64,000 nucleotides of DNA. Source: Cladochytrium replicatum. Its lineage: Eukaryota > Chytridiomycota > Chytridiomycetes > Cladochytriales > Cladochytriaceae. The translations under genes and the position numbers were made by a program. The notes beneath the pieces were generated by a model. It had not been told where the DNA came from, did no database searches, and saw nothing but the letters and a program-made list of their open reading frames with translations. Shown here piece after piece: positions 9,882 to 22,154 of this stretch. The DNA lies in the NCBI GenBank assembly GCA_025526935.1, contig JAHLKD010000015.1:62001-126000 (forward strand), in the 5' to 3' direction. Numbering within the stretch: the first letter of the stretch is position 1; every line of letters starts with the position of its first letter.

Positions 9882-12800
9882 TTAGATAATCAGATCAAGT
9901 TCGTAGCGCTGGTAGATGTTGCGGTCGTCGTTTTCGATGCGCGGGTAGAACGAAACGAGCGCGTCCTGGCTTCCGATGTACAAGGAGTTGTAGATCTTGA
10001 TGACCGGATTCGAGCATGTGTGTCATTTGGGAGGAGAAGAAGAAAGAAAAGTGGAATCAGCAATCACAATAGACGATGCAAGGGTAGATATGTATGAGGT
10101 TGTAAAAAAAAGAAAGAATCAAAAGAAGAGTCGAAGAATAAGTCAGTTAGTAATTGCGGAAGATAAAATGATCATTGCTTAATTTTCCCACCTTCCAGTA
10201 AATTTCACGAACACGTCTTGCTGGATGGAACAGCCCTTGTAACAGGTATTGCATCACCGTGCAGGGTCCAATTGAGATCCTGAAGCCTTCGATCGCGTCC
10301 ATGACCGCGTTGATCACATGCGGGCTGGTTTCAAAAATATTCGGCCACACGTAGTTCATCAAGTGCTGCAACGCATCCTCGCATCCAAGCCCAAACACTC
10401 CCAACGCCATATGCTTCACGGTCGTGCACGCCGTCTGCCTGTGCACAAGGTCTCGATCCATCAGCGCGTCCTCGAGCAACGGCGTCACGGCGTAAATGTA
10501 GTCCTTCCCCATCTCGCCGATATACTCAAACAAGAAGCTCATGGACTTGAGCACGCCGTTTTGGACGTTGAGTTCGGGAACGCGGTACTCGTTCATGAGG
10601 GCCGGGAGTACGGTGAAGGGCGAACAAGTTTCGGCGACGATGGCAATGGCGACTGTCGTACAGACACGGTTCTGGCGTTCCTGGACTTTGAGGTTGTTCA
10701 AGAGCGTGGCGAGCACGTCTTGGGGTCCAATGGCCTTGGCGATATAACCAAAGGTATTCACAGTTGCACGACGAATACCCTTCTTGTGAGCTTTGAGCAT
10801 GTCCAGGAGCTCGAAGCAGATACGCATCCACTCACGTGCGGAGACGTATTCCGCACCGCGGTCGGCGATACGACCGACGAGATCGATGCAATTCTCCTGG
10901 ACTTTCTCATGCCGGTTCTTGAGGATGGGGGTAAGACGCGGGAGAAGGTCCTTGATCGGAGGGTTCATGTTGCTCATACCGATGACGTTGACAATCGATT
11001 TGAGCGCACCGAGAATGGAACCCAGCACCTCGGGGTATTCTTCTCCAAGGTATTCGTAGAGGCGGAGACCAAGCTGGGACATCAAGCCTTCTTCCGCGCA
11101 AGTCTTCATCACGACCGCGATGCGAGAAATGACGTCGGCAGCTTGCTGTCGTACTTTGGCAGATTTGTTGTTCAGCCGCCACACGAGCGTCGCAAAGATT
11201 TGTTGCAAGTACGGCTTGACACGCATACCCAGGGCGTTCACCACAGTACCGAAACCATTGAGCATGATCGCGTCCTCGATAGTCTGCTCCTGGAAAGCGT
11301 ACAGTATTCCATCGATCATTAGTTCCTCAAGCCGCGCATCGATGTCCGCAGTTCCCAGGACGGACACAATCCTCTCAATCGTCTCCATAACCATCTTCCG
11401 ATAAGGTTCGGACTCATCTCGAAGATCATTTACGATTCGTGTCACGATCTCTGCAACACCAACTTTCTGAGCAAGCTCAACCGTCGTTTCCACCAACGGC
11501 TTCGCGTTGCGCTTGTCAAGTGCCATCCGTCGAACCCAAAAGTTCTTGAAGTACTCCGGAAGAATCTCCTCCTTGATATACTGCGGCTCGACTCCCTCGG
11601 TTCCGACGCACTGCTTCACGACTTTGAGTACAATCTTCTTCATCTCCTCATCGGGGGACTGGAACTCGCGCACCAAAGTCACCATCACCTCCTTCGTGTA
11701 CTGGCCAGCATATTCAGAGTCCATAAGCGGGATAATGAAACCAATGGCTTTGAGGAAGGCCGCGAGACCTTTGCCGCGGTGCTTGCGGATACCCAAGAAA
11801 ATTGGTTTGAGCACCGAATCGAACGACTCGATACCGTATGGCGCGGATGCTTCAGCAAGAGCGGCGATCGCGAGAGCAGTGATCGTGCGGACTTTCTGCT
11901 GCTCGTCCTCGAGACCGTTCCCGATGCAGTCCACCAGCGATTTGAGGTGGGGAAGGACGGCGCAGCCAAGTAGGATGGCAATCTGCTGAACGATCTTAAT
12001 ACCGGTGTGCCGGGCCTGCCACGACTTCTTGGAGCGACACACAGCTTTGAGGAAGGGCAGGAGGGCAGGGATGCCGAGAGCAGATGCGACGACAGAGAAA
12101 GCACGAGCGGTGGTGTTGCGGACATATTCATCCTGGTGGTCGATGTCAGGACGCATTTCAGAGATCATGGTCGGGAGACCGGCAGCCTTCGAAAGGTTAC
12201 TGATAATTTCGCGACCCTCGACACGGGCGTAGTAGTCCTCGTCAATCAGAAGTGGCTCAATGACGACAAGAATCTTGTGGACGTACGGCCGAACGAGGTC
12301 GTCCAGCTTGTAAAGCACACGATCGATGACCTTAACTAGCAAGTGGCGCTCTTGATCCTCCAGAGTAGGTGACATGAGAAGCGGCAGAATCTGGTTGAAA
12401 AGCGACCCAGCGCCAAACTCGCGAGCTTTGTCGGTAATTTGACGAAGCGCAGCTTTACGCATTGGCGGAGTACCATTTTTGATTTTGAGCAAGAGACGCA
12501 TAATCTTCCGCTCTTTCAGCTCATCAACGGAAAGCTCCATATCGTCCTTTTGGTCCAACAGTTTCGCAAAGTGCTCAGCATCTTCTGGCTTGAAGAATTG
12601 AAGTGTTCCAACTCCAGGGATCTCAGGAACCAGATCGCCCGCACCCATTGTTGCCTTTACAGTGTCCTCCTCCTGCATCATAAATCCAGCACCCATGATT
12701 CCAGGCATGGAAGTAGGAGTAGCCATCAACTTCCGTGCAGGCGTTCGAATCGGAACGTAAGTCGCAGGCGGATCTAGAATCTTGTATCCCGTGTCAGGGA

Positions 12801-13887
12801 AGATTTCATCGAGTTCGGCATCTGACAATGGTCGATTGCGCTGGTCAATTTCCTTCTCCCATCGAACCGCGTTGAGTGCCTCGGGAGTCATCGGCACCGC
12901 TGAAAGCTGTCCGGGGGTTGGGGTGAGGAGTCCCATGTTCCCAACTGGAGTTGCTCCGAATTGGTGAAACCCGACGGGGGTTTCGTCCCAGCGAGAACGC
13001 TTTCCCGATGGAGTTTCACCACCTTTTGGCGTCGCATCCCATGCGCTCGACGAAGCAGCTGCCGCATTGGATGCAACTGGTGTCTCGTCCCACCGGTTTC
13101 GCTTGCGCGCTGGCCCACCATGAGAGTCAGAGGCAGCTGGAGTTTCATCCCACCGACTCTTGGGTTTCGAGGAAGATCCACTGGATTTGTCCGACATTTT
13201 ATCTTCATCATCATCCCATTCCGAGTTTACGGCGGTATCCTCCTCACTTTCCGACTTGCTATCCCGCCTGCGTTTCTTTCCACTGACAGCTTGCGCTGCC
13301 ATGGCAAAAAGTGCTTCTCCACCCTTCTCTTCCACCCCTCGCAAAACAGCCCTTTGCTCATCCGCCGCCTCTTTGCGAGCCTTTTCTTCTTCCTTCTTCT
13401 TCTCCTGTACAAGCTTGGTAACGCGATCATGCTCCCTTTCAATCTCAGCATCCTTCATAATTTCCGCATATGTGCGAGCGCCTTCGGCGTCTTTTCCATC
13501 TTTTGAAAAGGCGTCGACGTGGGTGGGAGAGAGCGCACGATTGTGACGTCGCTTTTGATACTCCGTCTCCCGATCCGCGATTCTTCTGGAGGTACTAAAG
13601 CCGTGCATTGGGTCGGGCTCATGCTCATCCATGGCGTGAGCGACCTCATCCAAGAACTGACGAGGGGCGGTGTAGTTGGCCAACTTTCTGGAGGACGAGC
13701 CTTTTGTGGAAGGTGTGTCGATATCCATGTCGTCGTCGTTGACAGCAATGGAAGTGCTGTAACCAGCGAACTTTTCAGGTCCCTTCGAGTCGTAGAGATC
13801 AGTGTCGTAGGACACATGGCCGACCAACGAAGCCTTCTCTTTGCGAGCTCGCTGAGCAGCAAGAATCTGGGCGTCGATATCTGACAT
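9882..13887 (-). CDS. SF3B1: Splicing factor 3B subunit 1
   Basis: Core U2 snRNP protein (Prp10/SAP155) that clamps the branch-site helix. Two exons (13887-10192, 9995-9882) give 1269 residues (human 1304). The disordered N-terminus begins [18 protein letters not shown] and contains three RWDETP repeats with flanking Ser-Pro/Thr-Pro sites. These are the U2AF-homology ligand and phospho-TP region. About residues 430-1269 are HEAT repeats with near-universal blocks such as [17 protein letters not shown] and [14 protein letters not shown]. The last 37 residues (ending RYELDLII) sit on a separate exon behind a 196-nt intron that is long for this window. The 3.7-kb first coding exon without any intron contrasts with the dense introns around it. 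Identification is secure from length and conservation. Confidence 0.96.
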
Positions 13888-14179
13888 ACGCCCGGAAGCA
13901 AGAGAAGGTCAGTCATTATATGAACAATTCACTGTGCCCTCCCTCCCTCACTCACCGTCTCCCATCCCAAAAGTGAGAAGTCACGCGTAGTCGATAAACG
14001 CGATTTATAATTCGTTAATCACGTGTAACCTACCCCACAATATGATCGACGTTTTGATCTAACGTGCTGAAGATTTCCTTTTAATTCTCTGGGGTACAGT
14101 ACAATGCGGCTTATCGAGGAAGTGCAAATGGGGCTGAAAAGCCTTATTAATACCATAGCTCAATTAGTTTCAAATTGCC
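13888..14179. other. SF3B1 upstream region, AT-rich
   Basis: Just upstream of the SF3B1 ATG is a short C/T-rich stretch; beyond about 14000 the sequence becomes AT-rich. No gene seen. It presumably holds the SF3B1 promoter. Confidence 0.4.
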
Positions 14180-15056
14180 GAATGTATGATAAGGTATTGA
14201 TTATTGTGAGGATCAGATATGTTGTTGCAAAATAGTCCGGGGAGGTACATGCAAGTTAAGCGATTTTCACTTCGAATATAAGCATTGCGATGTTCGTTGG
14301 AATTCAAAACAGCTGGAGCTATCTCCTTGATTCGTCCAATGCCATCCTTGAAGGTTTCGGCTGGGAAATGTATTTATCGCATCACACAATATTTACCTTC
14401 TCTGGTTGAATCAACATTGCTTGAAACTGCCAACAGTGATCCATGAAAGCATTCCGACCAACCAATCTCAAAAAATTGTTTCGATTCTTCCCACGCTCGC
14501 CAAAAACTCTTCCTCGTCGATTGGATTGAATTGGACTTCAACATCCAACGAATGAAGAAGTGCTTTTGCGGCGACCTCTCTGATTTGGATCTTCTGGTGT
14601 CTTATCGCAGTCTAAATGAGATCTAAAAAATTGAGGTTACGTAGTCGGAACCAAGGGGGTTGAGCCAGCTGATACGAAGGTTTCACCAGGTTGAAATGCG
14701 AAATTGACTCTTGCTGCTGCTCGAGCGCTTCGACGATTGGCAAATCCAGGAGTTTCTCTTACTGGCACTCTTGTCGATTGTCCTTGAATGGCTCCAAACC
14801 GACAACAACGAGAGTCTAACGCTTGTATCTGTGGGAATAGTCAGACGTAGTTTGCGAAATGTGTTATCATGGCGATCGTATTGGTTGCTCACTAACCCAA
14901 AAATATGCATCGGTTCACATTTTCAGCAAATTGAGATGAAATGTCTGAGGTGGTCTCTCTGTTGCTATTTTCGAAAATAGCTGTTCAAGAGCAGCCATTC
15001 GCCCAGCTTGAATGGATGTGATGTAACGCCGCAATTCACAGTTCTTGAGTTGGAAA
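14180..15056 (-). pseudogene. Decayed THADA/Trm732-like remnant
   Basis: Reading the minus strand gives several coding-like blocks that no single frame or simple splicing unites. From 5' to 3' these are: LQLKNCELRRY..MAALEQLFSKIATERPP; EKLLDLPIVEALEQQQES to RLRNLNFLDLI, interrupted by TAA and TAG; IQIREVAAKALLHSLDVE; and, in another frame, FEIGWSECFHGSLLAVSSN followed after a plausible intron by a block ending at a TGA near 14176. The pattern 'VREVAAKAL ... LHGSLLAV' resembles the C-terminal HEAT region of THADA/Trm732 (partner of the Trm7 2'-O-methyltransferase). The assignment is by pattern only. In-frame stops plus a frame change argue for a pseudogene, although unrecognised small introns could explain part of it. 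Confidence 0.4.
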
Positions 15057-15136
15057 AGTTGGTGCAAAGATTATCTCCACGAGGTCACACAAACACAGTA
15101 TGATACATCATTTATTGAACAACTCTGATCTGTCAT

Positions 15137-18100
15137 TCATCCCACTTTTGCGGCTGTCCTTCCACGTTTCGTCCCACTTGATCGCCCTCGTCCACCACCT
15201 CTCCCTCCTCGAGATCTACCTCGCGTGGACCCCCTGCGAGGCGGAGACCTTATCCTCACATTGCTCGCAGCCGCAGCGCTTCCAGGCAGCTCGTCAACCC
15301 ACGCAAAAAACTGGCATCGAAACCCTGATTTGGAACACGTCCAAAACTTCCGCCCACTGTTTTCGTTTTCCTGTCAAGAAGACGTCTGATCGTTGCACAT
15401 CCTTCAAAAATGTATCAACGCTCACCTTTCGGCTCTCTTTCAACGTGGCTACAAGGCCACACTCACACTTTGGTTTAGCAGAATGGTCTGGGCTCCCGTC
15501 GCCGTTCAACTTTACAAATGCATTCATGTCCTGTGTTTGGTCTGCCCAAGCGAAAAAGTCGCACTGGCTTTCCCTTTGCTGTGCACAGCAGTAGAAGGGT
15601 CTTCCTTGATTCGGCCCCTCTTTCTGAACCGTCCGCGTCGCAGAAGATTCACCGCATTTACAGTTTGGCCCAGATGCAGTGTTCCTGTCCGATCCCATGA
15701 AGCTTCTCCGATTCTCTTGAGATCCAAACGGTCCGGACTGCTGCTGCGTAAGAGAACTTCTATTTTCAACATTGCCGCAATTGTTTGTCCCGTCAGCCCA
15801 CTCGAAGAAGTTACACCGATTGGCAGGTGGGCCACCGCACACAAAGAATTGACGACCACAGTTAGGACCCTCTTTCGCCACTGTCCGGCGAACAGATGCA
15901 TTCCCGCATTGACAATTGGGTCCGTTACCGACATCAATGCGATTATTACCGGATTGCGAACTCCCACGAATGCTGTTTCCGGGACGCGGAGGTGCATCAA
16001 CCCACTCGAAATAGTTGCAACGCGCGCTCTGTGGTTTTGAGCAGCAAAAAAACGCTTTCCCCTGCGTTGGTCCTTCCTTCGCGACGGTCCGTTGCACCGC
16101 AGGTTCACCGCACTCACACGCCCGGCCGCTGATTGGGGAAGCGAATGGTCTCACATTGGTCTGACTGGATCGCAAGTTGGATTCGCCAAAAGATTGTTGG
16201 GCTCGAGGCTGGTCTGCCCATTCAAAGAATTCACAGCCCTCTTTGTTCTTGCAGCAAAAGAACTGTCTGCCTTTGTTCGGTCCATCTTTCTGAACCGTTC
16301 GACTTGCAGCTGGGGCTCCACATTGACAAGTGCGGGATTGGACAGTGTCAGTGTGACCAAAATCACGACCACCACGGGGTTGATCGACTTCCATCCGCCG
16401 TCCGTTCGGGTCGTCTGTCCACGCAAAGAGCTCACACTGTCCGCCTTGTGGTTTTGAACAACAGTAGAACGACCGCCCCTTATTCGGCCCATCTTTCTGC
16501 ACAGTTCTCGTAGCGGCCAATTCTCCACATCTGCATACTCTCCCTGGTTCGTCCACCTCTGTATCTTGATTCTGATCAAACATGATCGGTTGTGGGTTTT
16601 GCTGAACGTGTTGGGCTGCACTCTAAAGAAATACGTGCTCAGGTGAGAATATTGGCATGGAGGTGTCTACGCACTCCTCGTTGAACGGATCCACTAGCGT
16701 GTTCCGAGAACTCTTTCAAAGCTCTATCACAGAATAAGCACGTTTCATACTGGACTCAATGAGCGAGATTAATGTTCATCATAGAATGCGGCACTACCTC
16801 TGGTGGCAAAAACGGTAGATTTCGACCAGGTCGAAACTTCATTGATACCTTCCACACATCGTCTCCTTGCCGGCTTCCACACTGACGTTAGCATAGGAGT
16901 TGAGTGGCAAGTTGATTAATACCTGCAGTTCGGGCAAGTCTGATATGCCCTTCGCGCTTCAGAAAGATCGGGAGGGAGGAAAACACCCTCCCTGCAGTTC
17001 GGATATCCTGAGCACCCTGAAGCAATTATCAGTTAGTGCACAAACATTTGTTTGTGGTCGCCATTACCAACTATGAATGTATCGTTCCGAGTTCTTCTAA
17101 GGTACATCGGCGATCTGCACTTCGTACATGAGCGAATCAGCTCTGGTGGTGGAGGCGGCTCCGGTGCGTCCTCCTACAAAGAAGGATGTGAGGCTGTTAC
17201 AATCTAAGTTGTCCAAATCATCGATACCATATCCTGGTCGGGGTCGTGACCTAGATATTTTGATAATGCCTAAAATCACAATCAATCTAAGCTGTGCTCA
17301 ATAGATTCATTGAAGTACCCCTTCTAATCTATCTGCTTGCTCCATAGCGGTTGCAAAAACAGTTCGATACATCTCCAACGACTCATGCACAACTTCCTGC
17401 TTCTGACGTGTTCCGGAGCAAATCCCGCGCATACTGGCCTCCATCTTGATTTTGCATTTAGCAAGGAAGAAGATCAGATGAAGACTAGATAGCAAACCTG
17501 TGAACGTAGATATGGTTTCGACATTGCAAGATCCACATCCATGGAGTCATACGCTTCCACCAGTGCCATCCCCAAAGTTGTTGGGCAAAAGTATTGGCCG
17601 TTAGCTTTGACGGCGTACTCCCTCTCCAGGATCTTTTTGATGTGCTCATGAATTGTTGCGTCCGTGCCTGTTTGAGCATAAACTCAATCCTCGCGTTTTG
17701 GTGTTTAAATTAGCAATCTCACCAATGCCTGACTTGTCCATGATGTTGATCAGATCCGCTTCGGTAAGCAGTTGCGGAGCAGTCGTGTGACCATTCTTCA
17801 TCTCAAGTTCAATCGGAGCGAGATGCTCGCCTTCCTGAAATTCTGGGATCACATGCGATGTCCATTTGTCGTACGGGTAAACATCAAGGTAGTTTCGTTC
17901 CGTGATCATAAGGCCTGTATTAAAAAAAAACATTCAGTCGCTGCAACGAACTTTGAAATTACAAGCCATGCAGCACCTGTGGTGGAAAACTGCTCTGAAG
18001 CAACTTGAATTTTCACAATCGTCTCGTTTCCTTTTGCGTTTTCTGAGCAGCACGCGAGAAAACGACGAGTCACAAATTCAAATATTTTTAGTTCCTCTCC

Positions 18101-19899
18101 TGATAGGTTGTCTGGAGCAGCGTTGGTTGGGTGGATTGGCGGGTGAGCTTTGTCATTATTCTTGCCCCTTCGAGGTCGTCGAAATCTGCCACTCAGAAGC
18201 CTGTAGAAAGGTTAAGACATATGTAAAGGGGCTATTATGTGCACATTCAAGGTCATTGATTACCCTGCAGCATATTCCCCCCAACGAGGATCCTGAGTTT
18301 GGAGCTCTATGAGAGGGTGGAGGCTGAAATTGTCATCAAAGATGTCTGTCTCGGTTCTGGGATAGCTTATATAGCCGTTATTGTAGAGCTTTTCCGCAAT
18401 CTAAATAACCCTTGGTGAGCTTCACGCAATAATGTTTGACGGATGCTTGACACATACACTCATAACTCGATCAGAAGATATTTTAAGATATCGAGACCCA
18501 GTTTTCTGCAACTCGACAGTTGTCAAAGGAAGTGGTCTCCTGATTTAAAGATATTAGATGCAGGAAAGTTTCCAAACTCACGGTATTTTCACCATTTTTC
18601 GGTCGGCTTCTTTGAGACTTGGATGACTGTAGCCCCGCCGTCATCCAAACAGAGGGCATGAAGGGCACTACAGCACTCTTCATCGAACAGTGTTCCTCGA
18701 GCCCACGTAAATCGGGTCCCCTTTCTCGCTGGCTCAGCCTGCGCATTCTGATTTCGACCGCCTCTCCCTCGACCTCCTCGACCTCTTCCTCTTCGTCCCC
18801 TGGCTGGAAGTGCGTCTTCTTCAGAAAATTTTGCATCATCCTCACTGCCGGCATCAAGGTTATCTCCTCCACCACGTTGAACCCATACTTCCAACTTCCA
18901 GAATGGCTCTGATACAAAGTTCTGATGACGTTTGTACTGGTCGACCACAAATCCCAACGTCGGAAACTGGCAAGAACCTGACGACATTAGTCTTTAGTTT
19001 ACAAACCAAACCAAAATCACGGATCCCACTCACCGTAGCTCAAAATCTTTTTTGCTAGTTCAACGAAGCGTACTTGAGCATGAAGGGTCTGGAATCGCGT
19101 AAATGCCGCCCCGATTCGTAGATCGAGTTCTTGCCTGGCATTTACCGCTGCAGCTTGCAAGAGGTCAAGCATAACCAAGTTATCCCAAGCTTGCTTGATT
19201 TCTCTGGTTGATACAAACATCAGCGTCAAGAGAGCAGAAGGTCTGGTCCGATATCCTGTTACCTACCGCGGCTGGACCACAGAGAAACGAGCGCGTTTGA
19301 CTGAAAGTCGTGGGTTTGACTGCTGGCATACAATTGCAACTTCTTCGCCAATGTTCTCTCCCTCAAGATCACAATCGGTCCAGATCACCAAGGTTTGTGA
19401 GTTGCGGGCTTCAGACTGCAGATTTTGTTTCAAAGCTTGCATATCCTAACACGAGCAATCAAAATGAATGATCTCGTAATCTCAAAGTATAATTCAAGAT
19501 TCTTACGCCTCGTACTTCTTTAATGATGGGAGCATCGAAAAGCGCCAGTGGTGGACAAGTATTCCAATTTTTGAATGCCGGTGCAAACTCAAGCTCCATC
19601 AAATGTCCGAGAAGCGCTGTCATGACAATAGTGCAGGGCTGATTTCCGTACTGAAGTTGAAATTCATAGTTCTTTATGTACTTATTGCGTGTGGCCCGCT
19701 GGTGGAGGAGAAGGTTAGTCATGCGGCGTTGCTAGAATCAAATCAAGTCGTACCGTCACAAAACGCCCACCCGATAGCATGCCAGCAACTGACTTTGCAA
19801 TGGATGGCTTCTCTGCCACGCATAAGACCTGTAATCCCCAAGTTGTCCGCTAAACTTTGTGCGCAGGTTGAGATGCTGGTTTACCTTAACGTGTGGCAT
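15137..19899 (-). CDS. TOP3A: DNA topoisomerase III alpha with six GRF zinc fingers
   Basis: Type IA topoisomerase that decatenates recombination intermediates with a RecQ helicase (BTR/STR complex). Nineteen exons (19899-19885, 19828-19760, 19698-19507, 19445-19267, 19203-19034, 18977-18593, 18539-18458, 18400-18264, 18200-17977, 17914-17723, 17667-17498, 17444-17319, 17269-17228, 17173-17068, 17016-16923, 16873-16798, 16749-16675, 16622-15426, 15370-15137) splice in phase to 1254 residues. Toprim domain: VLCVAEKPSIAKSVAG and WTDCDLEGENIG. Active-site Tyr377 lies in YISYPRTET. Zinc-ribbon Cys pairs sit around 690-770 (CTKCRSPM, GCSGYPNC). Then come six GRF fingers at about 808, 877, 947, 1015, 1099 and 1164, and an RG-rich basic tail (about 1215-1245). 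An extra acidic plus RG-repeat segment (about 242-300) interrupts the core. Human TOP3A has only two GRF fingers. Confidence 0.94.
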
Positions 19900-20063
19900 G
19901 TTTTAACTACCAAACTGGGTTATATTATTGCTTGAACTCATTATTCATTTCTTTCTTAAACTGCACCCAGAACTTGAAGGTCTTTCGAAATCAAACAGGT
20001 AGGTTTGTAATCTTTTAGGGAATGTGAACTGTGTACATGTAGCCCAAAAAAAATTTCTTTTTC

Positions 20064-20780
20064 TCAGTTGTCTGCTGCGGCCTTCACAATCTGTGCAGCA
20101 ATACGGTCAAGATCCTTCTGGCCATCCTGTGTAATTCTTCGGCCACTGAAAGAGTCCGGAATGAGATATTAAACACAAAAGAGAAAGGGTTTCACAAAAC
20201 ATACCCGTCCTGGTGCTGCTCCAAAACCTTAAGCTTTTCGAGTGCCTGGACGACTTTGCGGTTGATCGACCCAGAGCCGACAGAGTGGTGGTGTGGCCGT
20301 GTTCCACGGTTCTTACGGCCTCCAAACTTCTTCTTCAACCCACCGACACCGACACCTTGCCTGAGGTAGATGTGACGTGCAACAGCAGCTAAAAAGGAAG
20401 ATAACTTTAGTTTCAAAATCAACTGAACAGCTTAGAATGTTCTTTGATACAACGACCCTTGAACGCTTCAAATCCCTCAATCGCAAACTTTCCAGTCATT
20501 CATGCTCTCATAATGTTCCTCAACTCACCAGCACGGACGTAGAACCAGTCTGGGTCATATGGAGCCAGCTCCTTAAAAGTTCCAGTCTTCACAACATCGA
20601 CCCATTTTGGGACTTCTAGCTTCCCGGTGCGCTTGAGGTAGCCAGCGTACGCGGCGATGAAGCTGCATAACCACCGACACAGTTCAGCATTCCATTCTAA
20701 TCCATTAGCACTCTTCTAACGTGTCTCTCTACTTACGTGTGTGGGCTTACATCCTTGACTGTCACTCCCAGTGTTGCCAT
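20064..20780 (-). CDS. RPS19: 40S ribosomal protein S19 (eS19)
   Basis: Component of the small ribosomal subunit head needed for 18S rRNA 3' maturation. Four exons (20780-20737, 20662-20529, 20388-20205, 20145-20064) join in phase to 147 residues, the normal family length. Diagnostic stretches are [73 protein letters not shown] and the C-terminal [12 protein letters not shown]. It ends 164 bp from the start codon of TOP3A, both on the minus strand. The 5' side faces plus-strand coding-like sequence at 20.8 kb. Confidence 0.96.
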
Positions 20781-20821
20781 TTTTAGTTTTTGCTAGTTTA
20801 AACTTTTACAAGCCTCCTCAA

Positions 20822-21315
20822 GAAAATGCGTGTGAAAATGATCCTCTGCAAAACTGTTCGTCCCTCCCGCCAATCTCCCGCCCTCCTTCCATCGAAATCA
20901 CTCCGAAAGACGCCCAAAATCTCAGCTCTATTCTCTCACAATTCGCCAACTGCACTACTTCCAATATCGACCCATCAACACTCTCCTTCCTCCTCTCCCG
21001 CGGCACGTCGGCTTCCTTCACTCTTCCAGTGACACCATCAGTGTGGATCAGCCACGATCATCTCACAAACTCGAGGACACCTTTGCCGAATCAAAGCGCA
21101 CAGGTATATCTCTCACAACCTGGGCCTAAAACCTCGCGGTTGAGCATGCGGCACTTGGGAATCATAAGTTGATGAGTCGGCTTACGTTCTACGCCAAGGA
21201 GCATGGGTTCATGAGGGACAGGTGTGTTCGATTTTTTGAATTTAGTCGTTCTTCAACCGTTTGATTGTGTTTTAAATCCAGGGTCATGGTGAACGCATTG
21301 ACCAGGACTTTCTAG
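20822..21315 (+). CDS. Unrecognised coding-like segment, incomplete model
   Basis: A plus-strand frame begins near 20822 without an in-frame ATG and reads PPSIEITPKDAQNLSSILSQ and onward to NQSAQ. A possible 41-nt intron (about 21104-21144) then leads in frame to HAALGNHKLMSRLTFYAKEH, and a further intron (21222-21283) to a stop codon (RVMVNALTRTF). Composition and frame continuity look coding, but no family was recognised. An overlapping frame containing SVDQPRSSHKLEDTFAESK also looks coding, so one frameshift may be present. It could be a small intact gene or a decayed one. It starts close to, and divergent from, eS19. Confidence 0.25.
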
Positions 21316-21339
21316 GAGCCGAATAAGCCGCATTCAGCC

Positions 21340-21836
21340 ATTAGCGCATGGGAATCGTTCGCAAGTCGGATGTCGCCCGAAGTACTGAAATTCACCCTCC
21401 TCATCGTGGTGTGTGCACGAAACTCCCTTCAAGGAGACCGGGGGTATTGGAGAAGATGTGGACCAGAAACCGACACAGGAAGAACTCGGAGCGTATCGCA
21501 CAGCCAAAAAGAAAGCGTCCGAGCACTCCAATTGCATGTACTCACACCACTCACCTTGATCAGCGCAGGTACAGGGACAACCCCTGATACACCAACATTC
21601 GCAGAAAAACAGCACCTGGATCTCTGGACGCGAATTATGAGCGCAACAGCGGAGCTCGACATCGCGCCACTCCCGATCTTCCTCCGCGTCCCCACGGAAC
21701 TCAGAACGGGTTATATGGTCAATTATAGCCTTCGAGCTGTTGGAAAGCGAGTAGTATCGACTGCGTCTGAGGCAGACGCGGCGCTGAGGGTATTTGTATT
21801 GGATTGGGGTGTGCTTGGAGTGCTGAAGTGTGCATG
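21340..21836 (+). other. Coding-like stretch of unknown nature
   Basis: On the plus strand a frame containing TPFKETGGIGEDVDQKPTQE and AYRTAKKKASEHSNCM is followed, after a possible splice near 21537-21569, by FAEKQHLDLWTRIMSATAEL and FLRVPTELRTGYM. No start could be fixed and no family was recognised. It may belong to the preceding segment or be a remnant. Confidence 0.2.
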
Positions 21837-22154
21837 AGACGTTGGATCGACAGACGAGGCATTGGAAGAGAGGTGGAGAGGTTATTGGAGGTTGGGTCGA
21901 AATGAACGGTGCGGTTCAGGTTTAAAACGTAACGCTGTTTTGGGATGTGCGGAAAAAGTTTGGCGGGATGGAGTAGTAAAACTGCGTTGCGCTCATCCTT
22001 GGACTGTTTAATAAATATCATACGACCAAAACTAATATCCTTACCCCAATTGAAATAAATGGGTTTGCACGCAGCAGATATTCCCACACTGGAGTGGTGG
22101 CAGTGCCAGACAAGTTGGACTTGTCTGCCACACGTGATCCCGCACCCGCACAAT
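21837..22154. other. Upstream region of eS6
   Basis: No coding frame accepted. It contains the presumed promoter of the ribosomal protein gene at 22155; the last bases before the ATG are CACCCGCACAAT. Confidence 0.4.

Noticed and set aside
10318-11322. 334-codon plus-strand open frame opposite SF3B1
   Set aside because: It is an antisense shadow of highly conserved SF3B1 HEAT-repeat codons; its translation has no domain character.
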